This document shows, piece after piece, positions 44,997-58,490 of a stretch of DNA of 64,000 nucleotides (position 1 is its first letter; each line of letters opens with the position of its first letter). The DNA lies in the NCBI GenBank assembly GCA_913030825.1, contig CAJWCU010000012.1:1-64000 (forward strand), in the 5' to 3' direction. The position numbers and the translations under genes are program-made. The notes below the pieces were generated by a model that had not been told where the DNA came from, ran no database searches, and saw only the letters and a list, made by a program, of their open reading frames with translations. The DNA is from an uncultured Rhodospirillaceae bacterium. Its GTDB lineage: Bacteria > Pseudomonadota > Alphaproteobacteria > Rhodospirillales > Casp-alpha2.

Positions 44997-45896
44997 TCAG
45001 GATTCGTTCACCGGCCAGTCCGGGCGGATCGCGCGGATCAGGCCGGAATGATCCAGGTCACCGTCGCCGGCCTCGATCACCCGGTCGTAAAGATCGCGGG
45101 ACAGCGCCGTCGCCGGCAATTCGATGCCCAAGTGCTCGGCCAGTTCCATGGCTTGGTCCATGTCCTTGCGCTGGATCGGGCAGCGGGCACCAGGCGTGAA
45201 CTTGCCCTCGATCATGCGGAGCCCGTGAACCTCCAGAATGCGGCTGTCGGCGAATCCGCCGCCCAGCGCTTCGCGCACCTTGCCGGGATCGACCCCGGCG
45301 GCCTGGGCCAGGGACAGGGCCTCGGCGACCGCGCCGATGTTCAGGCCGACGATGACCTGATTGGCGGCCTTGGCGACCTGGCCCGCGCCGGTCGGCCCGA
45401 CATGGGTGATCTTGCCGCCCAGGACGTCGAGGATCGGCTGGGCGCGTTCGAACGCGGTATCCGACCCGCCCGCCATGATCGTCAGGTTCCCGGCCTCGGC
45501 GCCCAGGGTGCCGCCGGAGACGGGGGCATCGACGTAATCGGCGCCCAGTTCCTCGGCCTTGGCGGCCAGCATGCGGGTGACCAACAGCTTCGAGGTGCCC
45601 ATGTCGATGATCAGCTTGCCCTGGACGTTGGCGGCGAACACACCGTCCTCGCCGGACAGGACTTTCTCCAGGGCGGGCGTGTCGGACAACATGCAGATGA
45701 CGACGTCTGATTTCTCCGCCGCGTCCTTCGGGCTGGCTGCCGGCGTCATGCCTTCGCCCGCCAATTCCTCGACGGCCCCTTGCGACCGGTTATGGACGAC
45801 AAGCGCCGCGCCTGCGGCTTTCAGGTTGCGCGCCATGGGCTTGCCCATCAATCCCAAGCCGATAAATCCGACGGTCGTGCCCGCAAGGTTGGTCAT
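44997..45896 (-). CDS. NAD(P)-dependent 3-hydroxyacid dehydrogenase (HIBADH/GarR family)
   Basis: A 299-aa β-hydroxyacid dehydrogenase. Dinucleotide fold VGFIGLGLMGKPMARNL, substrate motif YVDAPVSGGTLGAEAG (the DAPVSGG signature) and the catalytic Lys in GQVAKAANQVI are all present. Members reduce or oxidise 3-hydroxyisobutyrate, tartronate semialdehyde or similar acids; which one applies here is unclear. GGGAG precedes the ATG. It is convergent with the sensor kinase and divergent from the AEC carrier. Confidence 0.93.
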   Translation of the reverse strand: MTNLAGTTVGFIGLGLMGKPMARNLKAAGAALVVHNRSQGAVEELAGEGMTPAASPKDAAEKSDVVICMLSDTPALEKVLSGEDGVFAANVQGKLIIDMGTSKLLVTRMLAAKAEELGADYVDAPVSGGTLGAEAGNLTIMAGGSDTAFERAQPILDVLGGKITHVGPTGAGQVAKAANQVIVGLNIGAVAEALSLAQAAGVDPGKVREALGGGFADSRILEVHGLRMIEGKFTPGARCPIQRKDMDQAMELAEHLGIELPATALSRDLYDRVIEAGDGDLDHSGLIRAIRPDWPVNES

Positions 45897-46004
45897 CCGG
45901 ATAACTCCCTTTTATATTGTCAGCGCACCCGTTATGGGAGGGCGGCACGACGCCGGTCAAGTTCCGTTAAGCGAACACGGCGTTCCTTTTTGTTCGGAGA
46001 GTTC

Positions 46005-46964
46005 ATGGAACCGGTCATCAACGTCGTCCTGCCCGTTTTCGCCATCATCCTGTCGGGGTATATCGCCGGGCGCGCGGGCGTCATGGGCCCGGCCTCGACC
46101 GACGCCCTCAACCGCTTCGTCTATTATGTCGCGCTGCCGGTGCTGCTGGGCCATTCCATGGCGCGGGTCGATGCCGCGACGATTTTCGATTTGCCCTTCA
46201 TCTTCGCCTACCTGGGCGGTTGCGGCGTGACCTTCGCCGCGGCCTATTTCCTGTCGCGCCTGGCGTTCAAGAACGACATGGCGCAATCGTCCCTGTTCGC
46301 CATGGTCTCGATCTTCGCCAATACGGGCTACATGGGCATTCCGCTGGCGATCGTCGCCTTCGGGGCCGACACGGCGCTGCCCGCCGCCATCGCGACCGTT
46401 TTCCAGACACTGGTCTTCATCTCCGTCACCGAAGTTCTGATTTCCGCCGGGCGAAGCTCCGGCACCGGCCAGGCGCTGGCCAAGGTTGCCGTCGATTCCC
46501 TCTGGGGCCTGCTCAAGAGCCCTCTGTTCATCGGCTGCGCGTTGGGCATGGGCTGGTCGCTGGGCGGGCTCGAGCTGCCGGTGCCGGTCGATACCTACGC
46601 CAAGGTGCTGGGGGCGGCGGCCGGGCCGGGGGCGCTGTTCGCGCTGGGTCTGTTCCTGGTCGGCAAGCCGATTTCCGAAGGCATCGGCGAGGTCTCGGTG
46701 ATGGTCGCGATCAAGCTCTTGATCCATCCGGCAGTGACTTGGGTGCTGGGCGCCTATGTCTTCGACGTGCGGCTCGACTGGTTGGTCGTGCTGGTCATGC
46801 TGGCGGCCCTGCCGACGGGGGCCAGTTGCTTCGTCCTGGCGCAGCAGCAGAACATTTATATCCGTCGCACGTCGTCGGTGACCTTGTTCTCGACCCTGAT
46901 CGCAGTGCTGACCATCGGCGCGTTTTTCGCCCTGCCACAGGTCGCGGACGCGCTGCAGCCCTAG
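46005..46964 (+). CDS. AEC-family (auxin efflux carrier) transporter
   Basis: A 319-aa inner-membrane protein with about ten helices in two inverted halves, typical of the AEC/MdcF family that exports or imports organic acids such as malonate. NTGYMGIPLAIVAFG in the first half and PTGASCFVLAQQQNIY in the second are family hallmarks. The upstream start at 46005 follows TTCGGAGAG. Divergent from the hydroxyacid dehydrogenase, which suggests a shared organic acid substrate (inference). Its last codons overlap the end of the convergent dinG-like gene by four bases. Confidence 0.9.
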   Translation: MEPVINVVLPVFAIILSGYIAGRAGVMGPASTDALNRFVYYVALPVLLGHSMARVDAATIFDLPFIFAYLGGCGVTFAAAYFLSRLAFKNDMAQSSLFAMVSIFANTGYMGIPLAIVAFGADTALPAAIATVFQTLVFISVTEVLISAGRSSGTGQALAKVAVDSLWGLLKSPLFIGCALGMGWSLGGLELPVPVDTYAKVLGAAAGPGALFALGLFLVGKPISEGIGEVSVMVAIKLLIHPAVTWVLGAYVFDVRLDWLVVLVMLAALPTGASCFVLAQQQNIYIRRTSSVTLFSTLIAVLTIGAFFALPQVADALQP

Positions 46965-49732
46965 TCCTGCTCCGGGCCTTCCGTCAGGAAGGCCTTGACC
47001 TGAGCGACCGCCTCGCCGAGCCCCAGGCGCTGGATTTCCACGTCTTCCGGGAAGGCGGCGGCCAAACGCGTCGGCAGGGCCCGGTCCAACATCACGAAGA
47101 CCCCCCGGTCGCCCGCCCGGCGGATCAGCCGCCCGAACGCCTGTTTCAGTTTCAGGCGGGTCAATGCCTCGTCGAATTCGCGCCCGCCGAAGGCATTGCG
47201 GCGCGCCTTGTGCAGGATGTCCGGGCGCGGCCAGGGCACCCGGTCGAAGACGATCAATCTTAGCGACCGGCCGGGCACGTCAACACCGTCCCGGACCGCG
47301 TCGGTGCCCAGCAGGCAGGCGTCTTCTTCCGCCCGGAAGATATCGATCAGGGTGCCGGTGTCCAACGCGTCGACATGCTGTGCGTAAAGGGGAATGTCCC
47401 GGTCCTCCAGCGGACCGGCGATGCGTTGGTGCACGGCGCGCAGGCGGTTGATCGCCGTGAACAGCCCAAGCGCTCCGCCGCCCGAGGCCAGGAACAATTC
47501 CCGGTAGGCGGCCGAAACCTGATCCGGCGAGTTGCGGTTGACGTCGCCGACCACCAGCACGCGGGTCTGCTTGCCGTAATCGAAGGGCGAGGGCACGGCG
47601 ACATGCTGTGCCGGGCGGGTCATGTGGACGGCGCCTGTGCGGGCCGATGCCTGGGGCCAGCCGTCACCGTCCGGGTCGCGGTCGTCGTTGGTGATGTCGC
47701 GCAGCGTCGCCGAGGTCACCAGCACACCGTGCGCTTCGGAGGCGACCTGTTCGGCGAAGGGTTCCGTCGGGTCCACGTAATGGCGGTGAAAGGCGACATC
47801 GACCTCGCGCCCGAAGGAGCGTTCGACCGCGAACCAATCGACGAAGGTCTCCGGCGTTTCCGAATTCAATGCCTTCAGCATGTCGCGCCAGGCGGCGATC
47901 TGGGTCAGGCCCCGGCGCTCCAGCGACCGGGCCACGGCCTCGACGCGGTTGCGGGTCTGGGTGTCCAGGTTGTCGGCCTCGTCGTCCAGCTTGGCCGCCA
48001 GGCGCTGCACCAGGTCGCCCATGGGCTTGCCCAGTTTGGCGAGGGCGGATTCCAATTCTCCGGCAGCGGCGATCAGGCCGTCGGTTGCCGGATGCGGCTC
48101 GCATTCGATGGAATATCCCGCGTCCGCGTCCTCGGCCCGCGCCAATACCTGGGACCGCAGGCGGGCCAGGAAATCCTCGGCCGGGCCACGGGGCGCGCCC
48201 TCGATCCGCTGACGCCAGCCGGGCCCGGGCAGGGCGCGGGCGGCGGCCAGCACGGCGTCCAGCGATTCCTGCGCCTTGTCGTCGTCGGAGATCAGGTCTT
48301 CGATCCGTGCCTTCAGGCCGCGCGACCGCGACCGTTGGCCTTCCTCGGCGCCGACCAGCCAGCGCCGCAGGTCCGCCGTCTCGAAACCCGACAGGTGGGC
48401 GGAGAACGCGCCGTCGGCGGCGCTGAAGATATGGTGGCCTTCGTCGAAGACATAGCGCAGGGGCAGGCCGCCCATGTCGTCCGACCCGATCCCGCCCAAG
48501 GCGGCCTGGATCATCACCAGGGCATGGTTGGCGACGACGATTTCGGCATGCTTGGCGCGGCGCTGGGAGCGTTCGATGAAGCATTTTCCGTAATGCGCGC
48601 AGGCGGCGTAGACGCATTCGCCCCGGGTGTCGGTCAGGTCCGTGGTCAGGCCCGTGCCCATCAGGTCGGCAAGCCAGGCCGGGAAATCGCCGCCGACCAT
48701 GTCGCCGTCGCGGGTCGCCAATGCCCAGCGCGCCAGCAGGCCCAGCGCGATGGCATCGCGCCCCGGATTCTGCAGGGATCGGTTCAGGGCTTCCTCGTAA
48801 TTCAGGATGCAGAAATAGTTCTCCCGCCCTTTGCGGACGACGACTTTTTGTTCCTTCTCCACCGCATCGGGATAGAGCCGGTCCAGTTCGGCGTCCAACT
48901 GGCGTTGCAGGTTGCGGGTGAAGGTCGAAATCCAGACGGTACCCTGGTTCTTCTGGGCCCAGACGCTGGCGGGCGCGATATAGCCCAGCGTCTTACCGAC
49001 GCCCGTGCCGGCCTCGGCCAATACAAAGCGTGGCTCCCCCGCCCGGTCGCGGGGTAGGAAGGCGGCGGCGGTCCCGGCGGCGTAATCGGCCTGCTGCGGG
49101 CGTTGTTCCGATGCACGGCCCAAAAGCACGGCCAGTTGTCCGCGCGCCTCCTGGGCGGAAACCGCGGCGTTGCCGGGCGGCGGCGGCGGGGCCTCGTCCT
49201 CCCATTCAGGCAGGCGCTGCCAGATCATCAGGCCGCGCCGGGTAGAGGTCGAATGGGGCTCCTCCCCGGCGCCAAGTGCTGCCAGCACGACCGGCGCCCA
49301 GGGCCAGCCGCCCCGGCCCATGGACCAGGCGATGGCGGCGCTGTCGCCGCGCCCTTCCTGGCCCAATTCGGCCAGCAGCCGATCGGTCGCCAAGATCAGG
49401 GTTTCGGCCTCGGCCTCGTGGGTCGACGGCAAAGGCAGGTTCATGGCCTCGGCCAGACCGCGCGGTGTCGGCAGGCAGAACTTGGCCGGGCGGCAGAAGG
49501 CGAACAGCTCCAGCACGTCCAAGGCCCGCATGCCCTGCAGATGCAGGCGACGGGCCGTCGACTTGGCATGGCAGACCAGGACCGGGCCGGAGGCGCGGAC
49601 GCGCCGCGCGGCCTCCGCCGGGTCCAAATTCTCGATCTCTCCTTCGCCGCTCAACCATGCGCAATGACGCACGCCCGCCACCAAGGCGGGCACGTCGCGA
49701 AGCTGCGGAAAGGGGGTTCCCGCCGTGGTCAC
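46961..49732 (-). CDS. DinG/XPD-type iron-sulfur DNA helicase
   Basis: A 923-aa superfamily 2 helicase. An N-terminal about 200-residue region is specific to alphaproteobacterial relatives. Then come Walker A AEAGTGVGKTLGY, an Fe-S domain with Cys in ENYFCILNYE and three more in GECVYAACAHYGKCF, DEGHH (Walker B), VTSATL and the C-terminal QAFGRLIRRAGDRGV motif VI. Family members unwind R-loops, forks or damaged DNA. The start appears to be GTG at 49732. The four cluster cysteines are intact. It converges with the AEC gene, overlapping it by four bases; a GGCCTTCC-GTCA-GGAAGGCC hairpin (46975-46994) lies inside its last codons. Confidence 0.9.
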   Translation of the reverse strand: MTTAGTPFPQLRDVPALVAGVRHCAWLSGEGEIENLDPAEAARRVRASGPVLVCHAKSTARRLHLQGMRALDVLELFAFCRPAKFCLPTPRGLAEAMNLPLPSTHEAEAETLILATDRLLAELGQEGRGDSAAIAWSMGRGGWPWAPVVLAALGAGEEPHSTSTRRGLMIWQRLPEWEDEAPPPPPGNAAVSAQEARGQLAVLLGRASEQRPQQADYAAGTAAAFLPRDRAGEPRFVLAEAGTGVGKTLGYIAPASVWAQKNQGTVWISTFTRNLQRQLDAELDRLYPDAVEKEQKVVVRKGRENYFCILNYEEALNRSLQNPGRDAIALGLLARWALATRDGDMVGGDFPAWLADLMGTGLTTDLTDTRGECVYAACAHYGKCFIERSQRRAKHAEIVVANHALVMIQAALGGIGSDDMGGLPLRYVFDEGHHIFSAADGAFSAHLSGFETADLRRWLVGAEEGQRSRSRGLKARIEDLISDDDKAQESLDAVLAAARALPGPGWRQRIEGAPRGPAEDFLARLRSQVLARAEDADAGYSIECEPHPATDGLIAAAGELESALAKLGKPMGDLVQRLAAKLDDEADNLDTQTRNRVEAVARSLERRGLTQIAAWRDMLKALNSETPETFVDWFAVERSFGREVDVAFHRHYVDPTEPFAEQVASEAHGVLVTSATLRDITNDDRDPDGDGWPQASARTGAVHMTRPAQHVAVPSPFDYGKQTRVLVVGDVNRNSPDQVSAAYRELFLASGGGALGLFTAINRLRAVHQRIAGPLEDRDIPLYAQHVDALDTGTLIDIFRAEEDACLLGTDAVRDGVDVPGRSLRLIVFDRVPWPRPDILHKARRNAFGGREFDEALTRLKLKQAFGRLIRRAGDRGVFVMLDRALPTRLAAAFPEDVEIQRLGLGEAVAQVKAFLTEGPEQD

Positions 49733-49761
49733 GGCAGGGGCGCGCCCAGGGGCCGGGCGGC

Positions 49762-49811
49762 AAAAATGGGGGGCCTGCGAATCATGACGACATGATGCGC
49801 CAGGGCCCCCC
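49762..49811 (-). terminator. metH terminator
   Basis: On the minus strand a long imperfect stem (GGGGGGCCCTGG... with CATCATG inner arm, matching CATGATTCGCAGGCCCCCC) is followed by ATTTTTG. It lies 40 bases after the metH stop and ends the sahR-metF-metH operon. Confidence 0.8.
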
Positions 49812-49850
49812 GAATGCCAAGCGGGCGAAGGCCGGTTTCAGGGCCGAACC

Positions 49851-53573
<3,723 letters not shown>

Positions 53574-53577
53574 GATC

Positions 53578-54579
53578 TCAGATCGCTTTTTGCTTCTTGG
53601 ATTGCTGATTGTCGGGTTCGGCACGGTCGTCGTCTCCCGCCGTCGGCTTGGGCCGCACCCCCAGCATGTGGCAAATGGCGTAAGTCAGATCCGCCTGGTT
53701 CAGGGTATAGAAATGGAACTGCTTGTCGCCGAAGGCATGCAGGGTCCGGCACTGTTCGGCGACCAGGGAGGCCGCGACCAGCTTGTGGGTTTCCGGGTCA
53801 TTCTCCAGGCCGTCGAACAGGTCGATCAGCCAGCGCGGGATCGTCGCTCCGCAGCGCTTGGAGAAATTGGCGACCTTCTTGAAATTGTGGATCGGCATGA
53901 TGCCCGGGATGATCGGCACCCAGATGCCGGCGGCCCGCGCCTGATCGACGAAGCGAAGGTAGACGTCGGTATCGAAGAAGTACTGGGTGATCGCCTGGTC
54001 GGCGCCGGCGTCGATCTTGCGTTTCAGGTTGTCCATGTCGGCCTTGGCGCTGCGCGCTTCCGGGTGGACTTCCGGATAGGCGCCGACGGAGATGTTGAAA
54101 TCGCCGATCTGGCGCAGGCCGGACACCAGATCACAGGCAAAGGCATAGCCGCCGGGATGCGGTTTGTAGACGCCCGAGGTGTCCTGGGGATCGCCGCGCA
54201 GCGCCACGATATGACGCACGCCCATGTCCCAATAATCCTGGGCGACCTTGTCGATCTCGCTGGTGGTGGCGTCGACGCAGGTCAGGTGGGCGGCCGGCAG
54301 CAGGTCGGTTTCGTTCAGCAGGCGCTTGACGGTGGAATGGGTGCGCTCGCGGGTTGAGCCGCCGGCGCCGTAGGTCACGGAAACGTATTTCGGGTTCAGC
54401 GGCGCCAGGCGCTGGATCGAGTTCCATAGCCGGTCCTCGGCGCCGTCCGTGGCCGGCGGAAAGAATTCGAACGAAACCTCGACGTCGTCCGGCAGCGGGG
54501 CGGCGACGGAGGTTCCGGAGATGGCGGCGCGGCCGAAAGCCGCGACCTGGTGAAGATTGTCGGTCGGTACGTTAGGCAT
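53578..54579 (-). CDS. metF: 5,10-Methylenetetrahydrofolate reductase
   Basis: A 333-aa FAD enzyme that makes 5-methyltetrahydrofolate for MetH. SFEFFPP at the start (catalytic Glu), [20 protein letters not shown] and [14 protein letters not shown] are typical. The C-terminal 20 residues are a charged tail outside the conserved barrel. The start codon overlaps the stop of the upstream sahR-type gene (TAATG), so the two are translationally coupled. Confidence 0.96.
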   Translation of the reverse strand: MPNVPTDNLHQVAAFGRAAISGTSVAAPLPDDVEVSFEFFPPATDGAEDRLWNSIQRLAPLNPKYVSVTYGAGGSTRERTHSTVKRLLNETDLLPAAHLTCVDATTSEIDKVAQDYWDMGVRHIVALRGDPQDTSGVYKPHPGGYAFACDLVSGLRQIGDFNISVGAYPEVHPEARSAKADMDNLKRKIDAGADQAITQYFFDTDVYLRFVDQARAAGIWVPIIPGIMPIHNFKKVANFSKRCGATIPRWLIDLFDGLENDPETHKLVAASLVAEQCRTLHAFGDKQFHFYTLNQADLTYAICHMLGVRPKPTAGDDDRAEPDNQQSKKQKAI

Positions 54580-55604
54580 TAGGGAGTTGTCTCCAGGGTC
54601 CGGCCGGCCTGCGCGCCCGCGTCGGGGCGGGCGAGGGGCGGCGTGGTGGGTTCGGGATCGGCGTTCCTGGCGGCGGTCTTATCCGCTGCCCAGAGCGTCA
54701 CGGTCAGGGGATCGCCGGCGAGATGATGGATCGCCCGCGGGGTCAGGCCGGCGGCCTTGAGCCAGGCCTCGGCCTCGGCGTCGGAAAACCCGAGGCGCCG
54801 GTGTTGATGGTTGCGGCGCAGGTTTTCTTCTTCATGCGGCGCGAAGTCGACGACCAACAGCGTGCCGCCGGGACGCAGCATGCGGGACGCGGCCTCGATG
54901 GCGCGGTCCGGGTCGGCAAGGTAATGCAGGACCTGATGCACGGTGACCAGATCGAAGGATTCGGAAGCGAAGGGCGGTTGCGTGATGTCGGCCTGACGGA
55001 CCTGGCAATGGGTCAGGCCGCGGGCATCCAGATTGGCCCGCGCCACGGACAGCATTTCGTGCGACATGTCGATGCCCTGTCCGAACTCGGTGCGGTCGGC
55101 CAACAGCTCCAACACCCGTCCGGTGCCGGTGCCCAGGTCCAGATGCCGTTCGACCCGCTCGGGGACGAGGTCCAGAATTTTCTTTTCGACCACCGCGTCG
55201 TCAACATGAAGCGAGCGCAGTTCGTCCCAGCGGTCGGCGTTTTCGCGGAAGTATGCGGCGGCCGCCTCGGCCCGCTCGCGTTTGATCTGGACCAGGCGTT
55301 CGCGGTCCTGGGCCAGGGTCTCGTCGTCGAGCGGCGCCAAATCGACCAGACGCGCCGCCAGGTCGGTCTGCGCGCCGTCTTGGGCCAAACGGTGGAAGAC
55401 CCAGCTGCCTTCCGGCACGCGGGCGAGTAGCCCGGCGGCGGTCAGAACCTTCAGGTGACGCGACACGCGCGGTTGGCTCTGGCCCAGAATCCGGACCAGC
55501 TCCGAAACGGTCAAATCGCCATCGGCGCAAAGGGCCAGAATACGAAGGCGGGTCGGCTCCGCCGCCGCCCGCATCCCGGCCATGGTGTCGTCGAGTGATC
55601 TCAT
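54579..55604 (-). CDS. sahR: SahR-type ArsR regulator with SAM-methyltransferase-like domain
   Basis: A 341-aa fusion: an N-terminal ArsR winged helix (about 10-100; LRILALCADGDLTVSELVRILGQSQPRVSRHLKVL contains SQPRVSRHLKVL) and a C-terminal class I methyltransferase fold (about 130-300; DLGTGTGRVLELLAD, VTVHQVLHYLADP). SahR proteins of Proteobacteria sense S-adenosylhomocysteine with this domain and control the methionine cycle. Its position at the head of metF-metH fits exactly, and a near-perfect palindrome lies just upstream. Catalytic methyltransferase activity is not implied. The C-terminal 35 residues are Pro/Ala-rich and probably disordered. Confidence 0.93.
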   Translation of the reverse strand: MRSLDDTMAGMRAAAEPTRLRILALCADGDLTVSELVRILGQSQPRVSRHLKVLTAAGLLARVPEGSWVFHRLAQDGAQTDLAARLVDLAPLDDETLAQDRERLVQIKRERAEAAAAYFRENADRWDELRSLHVDDAVVEKKILDLVPERVERHLDLGTGTGRVLELLADRTEFGQGIDMSHEMLSVARANLDARGLTHCQVRQADITQPPFASESFDLVTVHQVLHYLADPDRAIEAASRMLRPGGTLLVVDFAPHEEENLRRNHQHRRLGFSDAEAEAWLKAAGLTPRAIHHLAGDPLTVTLWAADKTAARNADPEPTTPPLARPDAGAQAGRTLETTP

Positions 55605-56073
55605 AGTCAGTCATATACATATAAACATATCTTTATGTCTATAGAAAAATGGCGGATTGGCGAGAATTTATCCGGCGCCGGGCGCCGTCGGACCGCTGCA
55701 CTCTTTGTTAGGCGGCGAGGAGCCGCCTTTGGTATAGTTGCGGGGATGCAGGCGACCCGCGAGGATACGCGGGCGTTCCGCATTCAGAATGCGATATAGC
55801 CTTGGGAGGGCTTTGTTCTGGGAGGACAAGCGGTTTCCAAAAGCGATCCGCCGTGCGCGCTCGGTCTATCACCGGGTGCCGTTTTCGTGTCCGTGATCCT
55901 GATGGGCCAACCTTTCTTCGCTCCCACTTCTATTGCGCCGGTTCGCAGGACCCTGGCCATTTGCCCAGGTATTCAAATGCCGATCGACCGGTTACACAGA
56001 AAAAAACCGTAAAACAAAAAAACAGGAATAAGCAGAACAGACCAAAGCACGGAAACATCATACAGGGGGAAAC
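55605..56073. promoter_or_regulatory. Divergent region sahR / chemoreceptor (469 bp, no gene)
   Basis: It holds the SahR-type operator (55621-55636), a small GGCGGC-GAGGA-GCCGCC hairpin with TTT (55711-55730), and otherwise no supportable gene. No convincing σ28 flagellar promoter was found before the chemoreceptor. Confidence 0.5.
55621..55636 (-). promoter_or_regulatory. SahR operator
   Basis: ATAAACATATCTTTAT, a 16-bp palindrome perfect except at the symmetric C/G pair (positions 6 and 11). It lies 17 bases before the sahR start inside an AT-rich patch, so SahR probably represses its own operon here. Confidence 0.75.
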
Positions 56074-58425
56074 ATGCAGAACCTGCGGATCAGCACGGCC
56101 AGCCGCATGCTGCTTATCGCCATTGCGGTGGTGGGCGCCATCCAGATCGTCAATGTTCTGAGCATCAGCAAGAATGTCGAAACCATCGGCGATGCATGGG
56201 ATGAATTCCAGGCAGCCCAGAATGAAAAGGTTCGGTTGCTCGGTGAATTCCGATCCTACATGGGTGTCGGGGGTCTGATCGACCACTACAAGACCTATAC
56301 GATCCGTCAGGAAGACAAGAATCTCCAGGATATCCGCAAGTCCGCCGACAAGGCGTTGACGGTGCTGAATTCATACGGCGGTTTGAGCCTGAACGAAGCC
56401 GAACAGGCCGCGGTCAAAACCCTGGAGGAGACGGTTCGCCGATATCAGGCGGCGGCCGGCGAAGTGGAAAACCTGACCTACGACGCCGCACCGGCGGAAG
56501 AAATCGACAAACAGATCGTCATCGACCCGGCGCCCGCGTTGGATGCCCTCAAGACCCTGGGCGACGAAGCGGAGATCAAGGACAAGTCCGGGCAAAAGAA
56601 GGGTAAGCCCAGCAAGTCGGCGATCCTGAACCGTATCCATGGGCAAATCGGTTTCGGCGGTATGATCCATACCTTCAAGGACCTGGAAATCCGCCGCGAA
56701 GAAGCGCTGGCGGAAAAGCTCAAGGCCAACCTGGCCGCTATCCTGTCCGAGGTCGCGGCCTACGGCCAATTGAAGCCGTCGGAAGTCGAGGCGAAGCTGC
56801 TCGGCGATATGACCAAGGTCATCGAACTGTACGTCGCGGGCGCCGATCAGGTCCTCGCCATGGCGAATTGGGGTCAGGGCGCGCGCGAGATCGACCAGAA
56901 TCTGATCATCGACAACAAGCCTCTGTTGGCGGCTCTTGATGGGCTGAAGAACGAGGTCAAGATGCAACTCGCGGCCAAGTCCGACGCGGTCGACGATTCC
57001 CTGGGCGACGTCAACGATCTGGTGCAACTCGCAGTCTGGGTAACGGTTTGCCTGCTGACCGCCTTGATCGTGTTCAGCTTCTGGATGCTGAACTACCGGG
57101 TGCGCAACCCGATCAAGGCGATCACCCAGTCCATGAACGACCTTGCCGGGGGGGCGTTGGAAACCGACATACCGTTCAACGGCGACCAGACCGAAGTCGG
57201 CGAAATGGCCGCCGCCGTCCAGGTGTTCAAGGAAAACGCCCTGGAGGTCAAACGCATGTCGGCCGAACGGGAAACCGAACAACGCCGCAATCAGCGCAAA
57301 CTGCAAAGCGAGGTGCTTGCGCTGAACAACGCCTTGGAAGAGGAAGTCGCCAAGGCCGTCGATATGGTCAAGGAACGCGCCGACGCGGTCGAGGGTTCGG
57401 CCAAGGCCGTCGCCGACCTGTCACAATCGGCCCATGCCCAGGCGACGACCGTCGCCAGTGCGGCCGAGGAAGCCACCATCAACGTGCAGACCGTGGCCAG
57501 CGCGGCGGAAGAGCTATCGTCCTCGATCAACGAAATCTCGTCGCAGGTCGGCCGGTCGTCGCAGATCGCCCGCCAGGCGACCGAGGACGCCGACCGCACC
57601 AACGCCCAGATCCAGGGTCTGGCCGAGGCCGCGCAGAAAATCGGCGAGGTCGTCGACCTGATCACCGACATCGCCGAGCAGACCAACCTGCTGGCCCTCA
57701 ACGCGACGATCGAGGCCGCCCGCGCGGGCGAGGCCGGCAAGGGCTTCGCCGTCGTCGCGTCCGAGGTCAAGAACCTGGCCAACCAGACGGCAAAGGCGAC
57801 CGAGGAAATCGGCAAGCAGATCGGCGGTATCCAATCGGCGACCCAGGATTCGGTCGAAGCCATCGGGACGATCACCAAGACCATCGGCGATATCAACGAG
57901 ATCGCCTCCTCCGTCGCCGCCGCCGTCGAGGAGCAGGGCGTGGCGACGCAGGAGATCGCCCGCAACGTCGAGCAGGCCGCCGCCGGAACGCAAGAGGTTT
58001 CGTCCAACATCATTCAGGTCACCGACGTCGCCGGACAATCGGGCGAGGCGGCAAGCCAACAGTTGGAGGCCGCCGCACAGGTCAAGTCCGGCATCGACCA
58101 TATGAACGAGCGGCTGCTGGAGATCATCCGCGAAAGCCAGGATCCGGACCTATCCAAACGCCATACCATCAACATGGCGGTCAAGGTCACGGTCGATGGG
58201 GCGGCAAAGGACGTCTTGATGCAGGCGTTGTCCAAGGGCGGTGTGGCGATCCTCGACCGCGGTCTGGGCGTTCGGGAAGGCTCCGGGTTCACCATCGCCC
58301 TGCCGGGCCTCGGTGATTTCGAGGCGATGATCGTCGCCAAGACCGAGGACAACACCCACGTGCGTCTTGATCTCGACGACGGCGAAGCGGCGAAGATCGC
58401 TTCGTTCATCGCCGAAAGGTCTTGA
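56074..58425 (+). CDS. Methyl-accepting chemotaxis protein with duplicated sensor domain and PilZ-like tail
   Basis: A 783-aa transmembrane chemoreceptor. TM1 is about 11-31 and TM2 about 317-340. The periplasmic part holds two related units offset by 129 residues: MGVGGLIDHYKTYTIRQED (63-81) matches IGFGGMIHTFKDLEIRREE (192-210), and EEIDKQIVIDPAPALDAL matches REIDQNLIIDNKPLLAAL. A HAMP domain (about 341-395) and the signalling hairpin with EQTNLLALNATIEAARAGE tip follow. The last about 90 residues (LSKGGVAI, GFTIALPGLGDF) look like a PilZ domain, possibly binding cyclic di-GMP, though only one of the RxxxR arginines is clear. Confidence 0.93.
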   Translation: MQNLRISTASRMLLIAIAVVGAIQIVNVLSISKNVETIGDAWDEFQAAQNEKVRLLGEFRSYMGVGGLIDHYKTYTIRQEDKNLQDIRKSADKALTVLNSYGGLSLNEAEQAAVKTLEETVRRYQAAAGEVENLTYDAAPAEEIDKQIVIDPAPALDALKTLGDEAEIKDKSGQKKGKPSKSAILNRIHGQIGFGGMIHTFKDLEIRREEALAEKLKANLAAILSEVAAYGQLKPSEVEAKLLGDMTKVIELYVAGADQVLAMANWGQGAREIDQNLIIDNKPLLAALDGLKNEVKMQLAAKSDAVDDSLGDVNDLVQLAVWVTVCLLTALIVFSFWMLNYRVRNPIKAITQSMNDLAGGALETDIPFNGDQTEVGEMAAAVQVFKENALEVKRMSAERETEQRRNQRKLQSEVLALNNALEEEVAKAVDMVKERADAVEGSAKAVADLSQSAHAQATTVASAAEEATINVQTVASAAEELSSSINEISSQVGRSSQIARQATEDADRTNAQIQGLAEAAQKIGEVVDLITDIAEQTNLLALNATIEAARAGEAGKGFAVVASEVKNLANQTAKATEEIGKQIGGIQSATQDSVEAIGTITKTIGDINEIASSVAAAVEEQGVATQEIARNVEQAAAGTQEVSSNIIQVTDVAGQSGEAASQQLEAAAQVKSGIDHMNERLLEIIRESQDPDLSKRHTINMAVKVTVDGAAKDVLMQALSKGGVAILDRGLGVREGSGFTIALPGLGDFEAMIVAKTEDNTHVRLDLDDGEAAKIASFIAERS

Positions 58426-58490
58426 GCCCGCTTTCACCTTGCGCCGTGGCGGCTGGGGGCGTTTGATGGGGGACCGGCCCCGCCCATCAG

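Noticed and set aside
46975-46994. Terminator for the AEC transporter gene
   Set aside because: A GGCCTTCC/GGAAGGCC hairpin is real but lies within the dinG-like coding end and has no T-run; kept only as a note.
55960-55990. σ28 flagellar promoter for the chemoreceptor
   Set aside because: A GCCGAT-like -10 is present but no -35 (TAAA) at the right distance.
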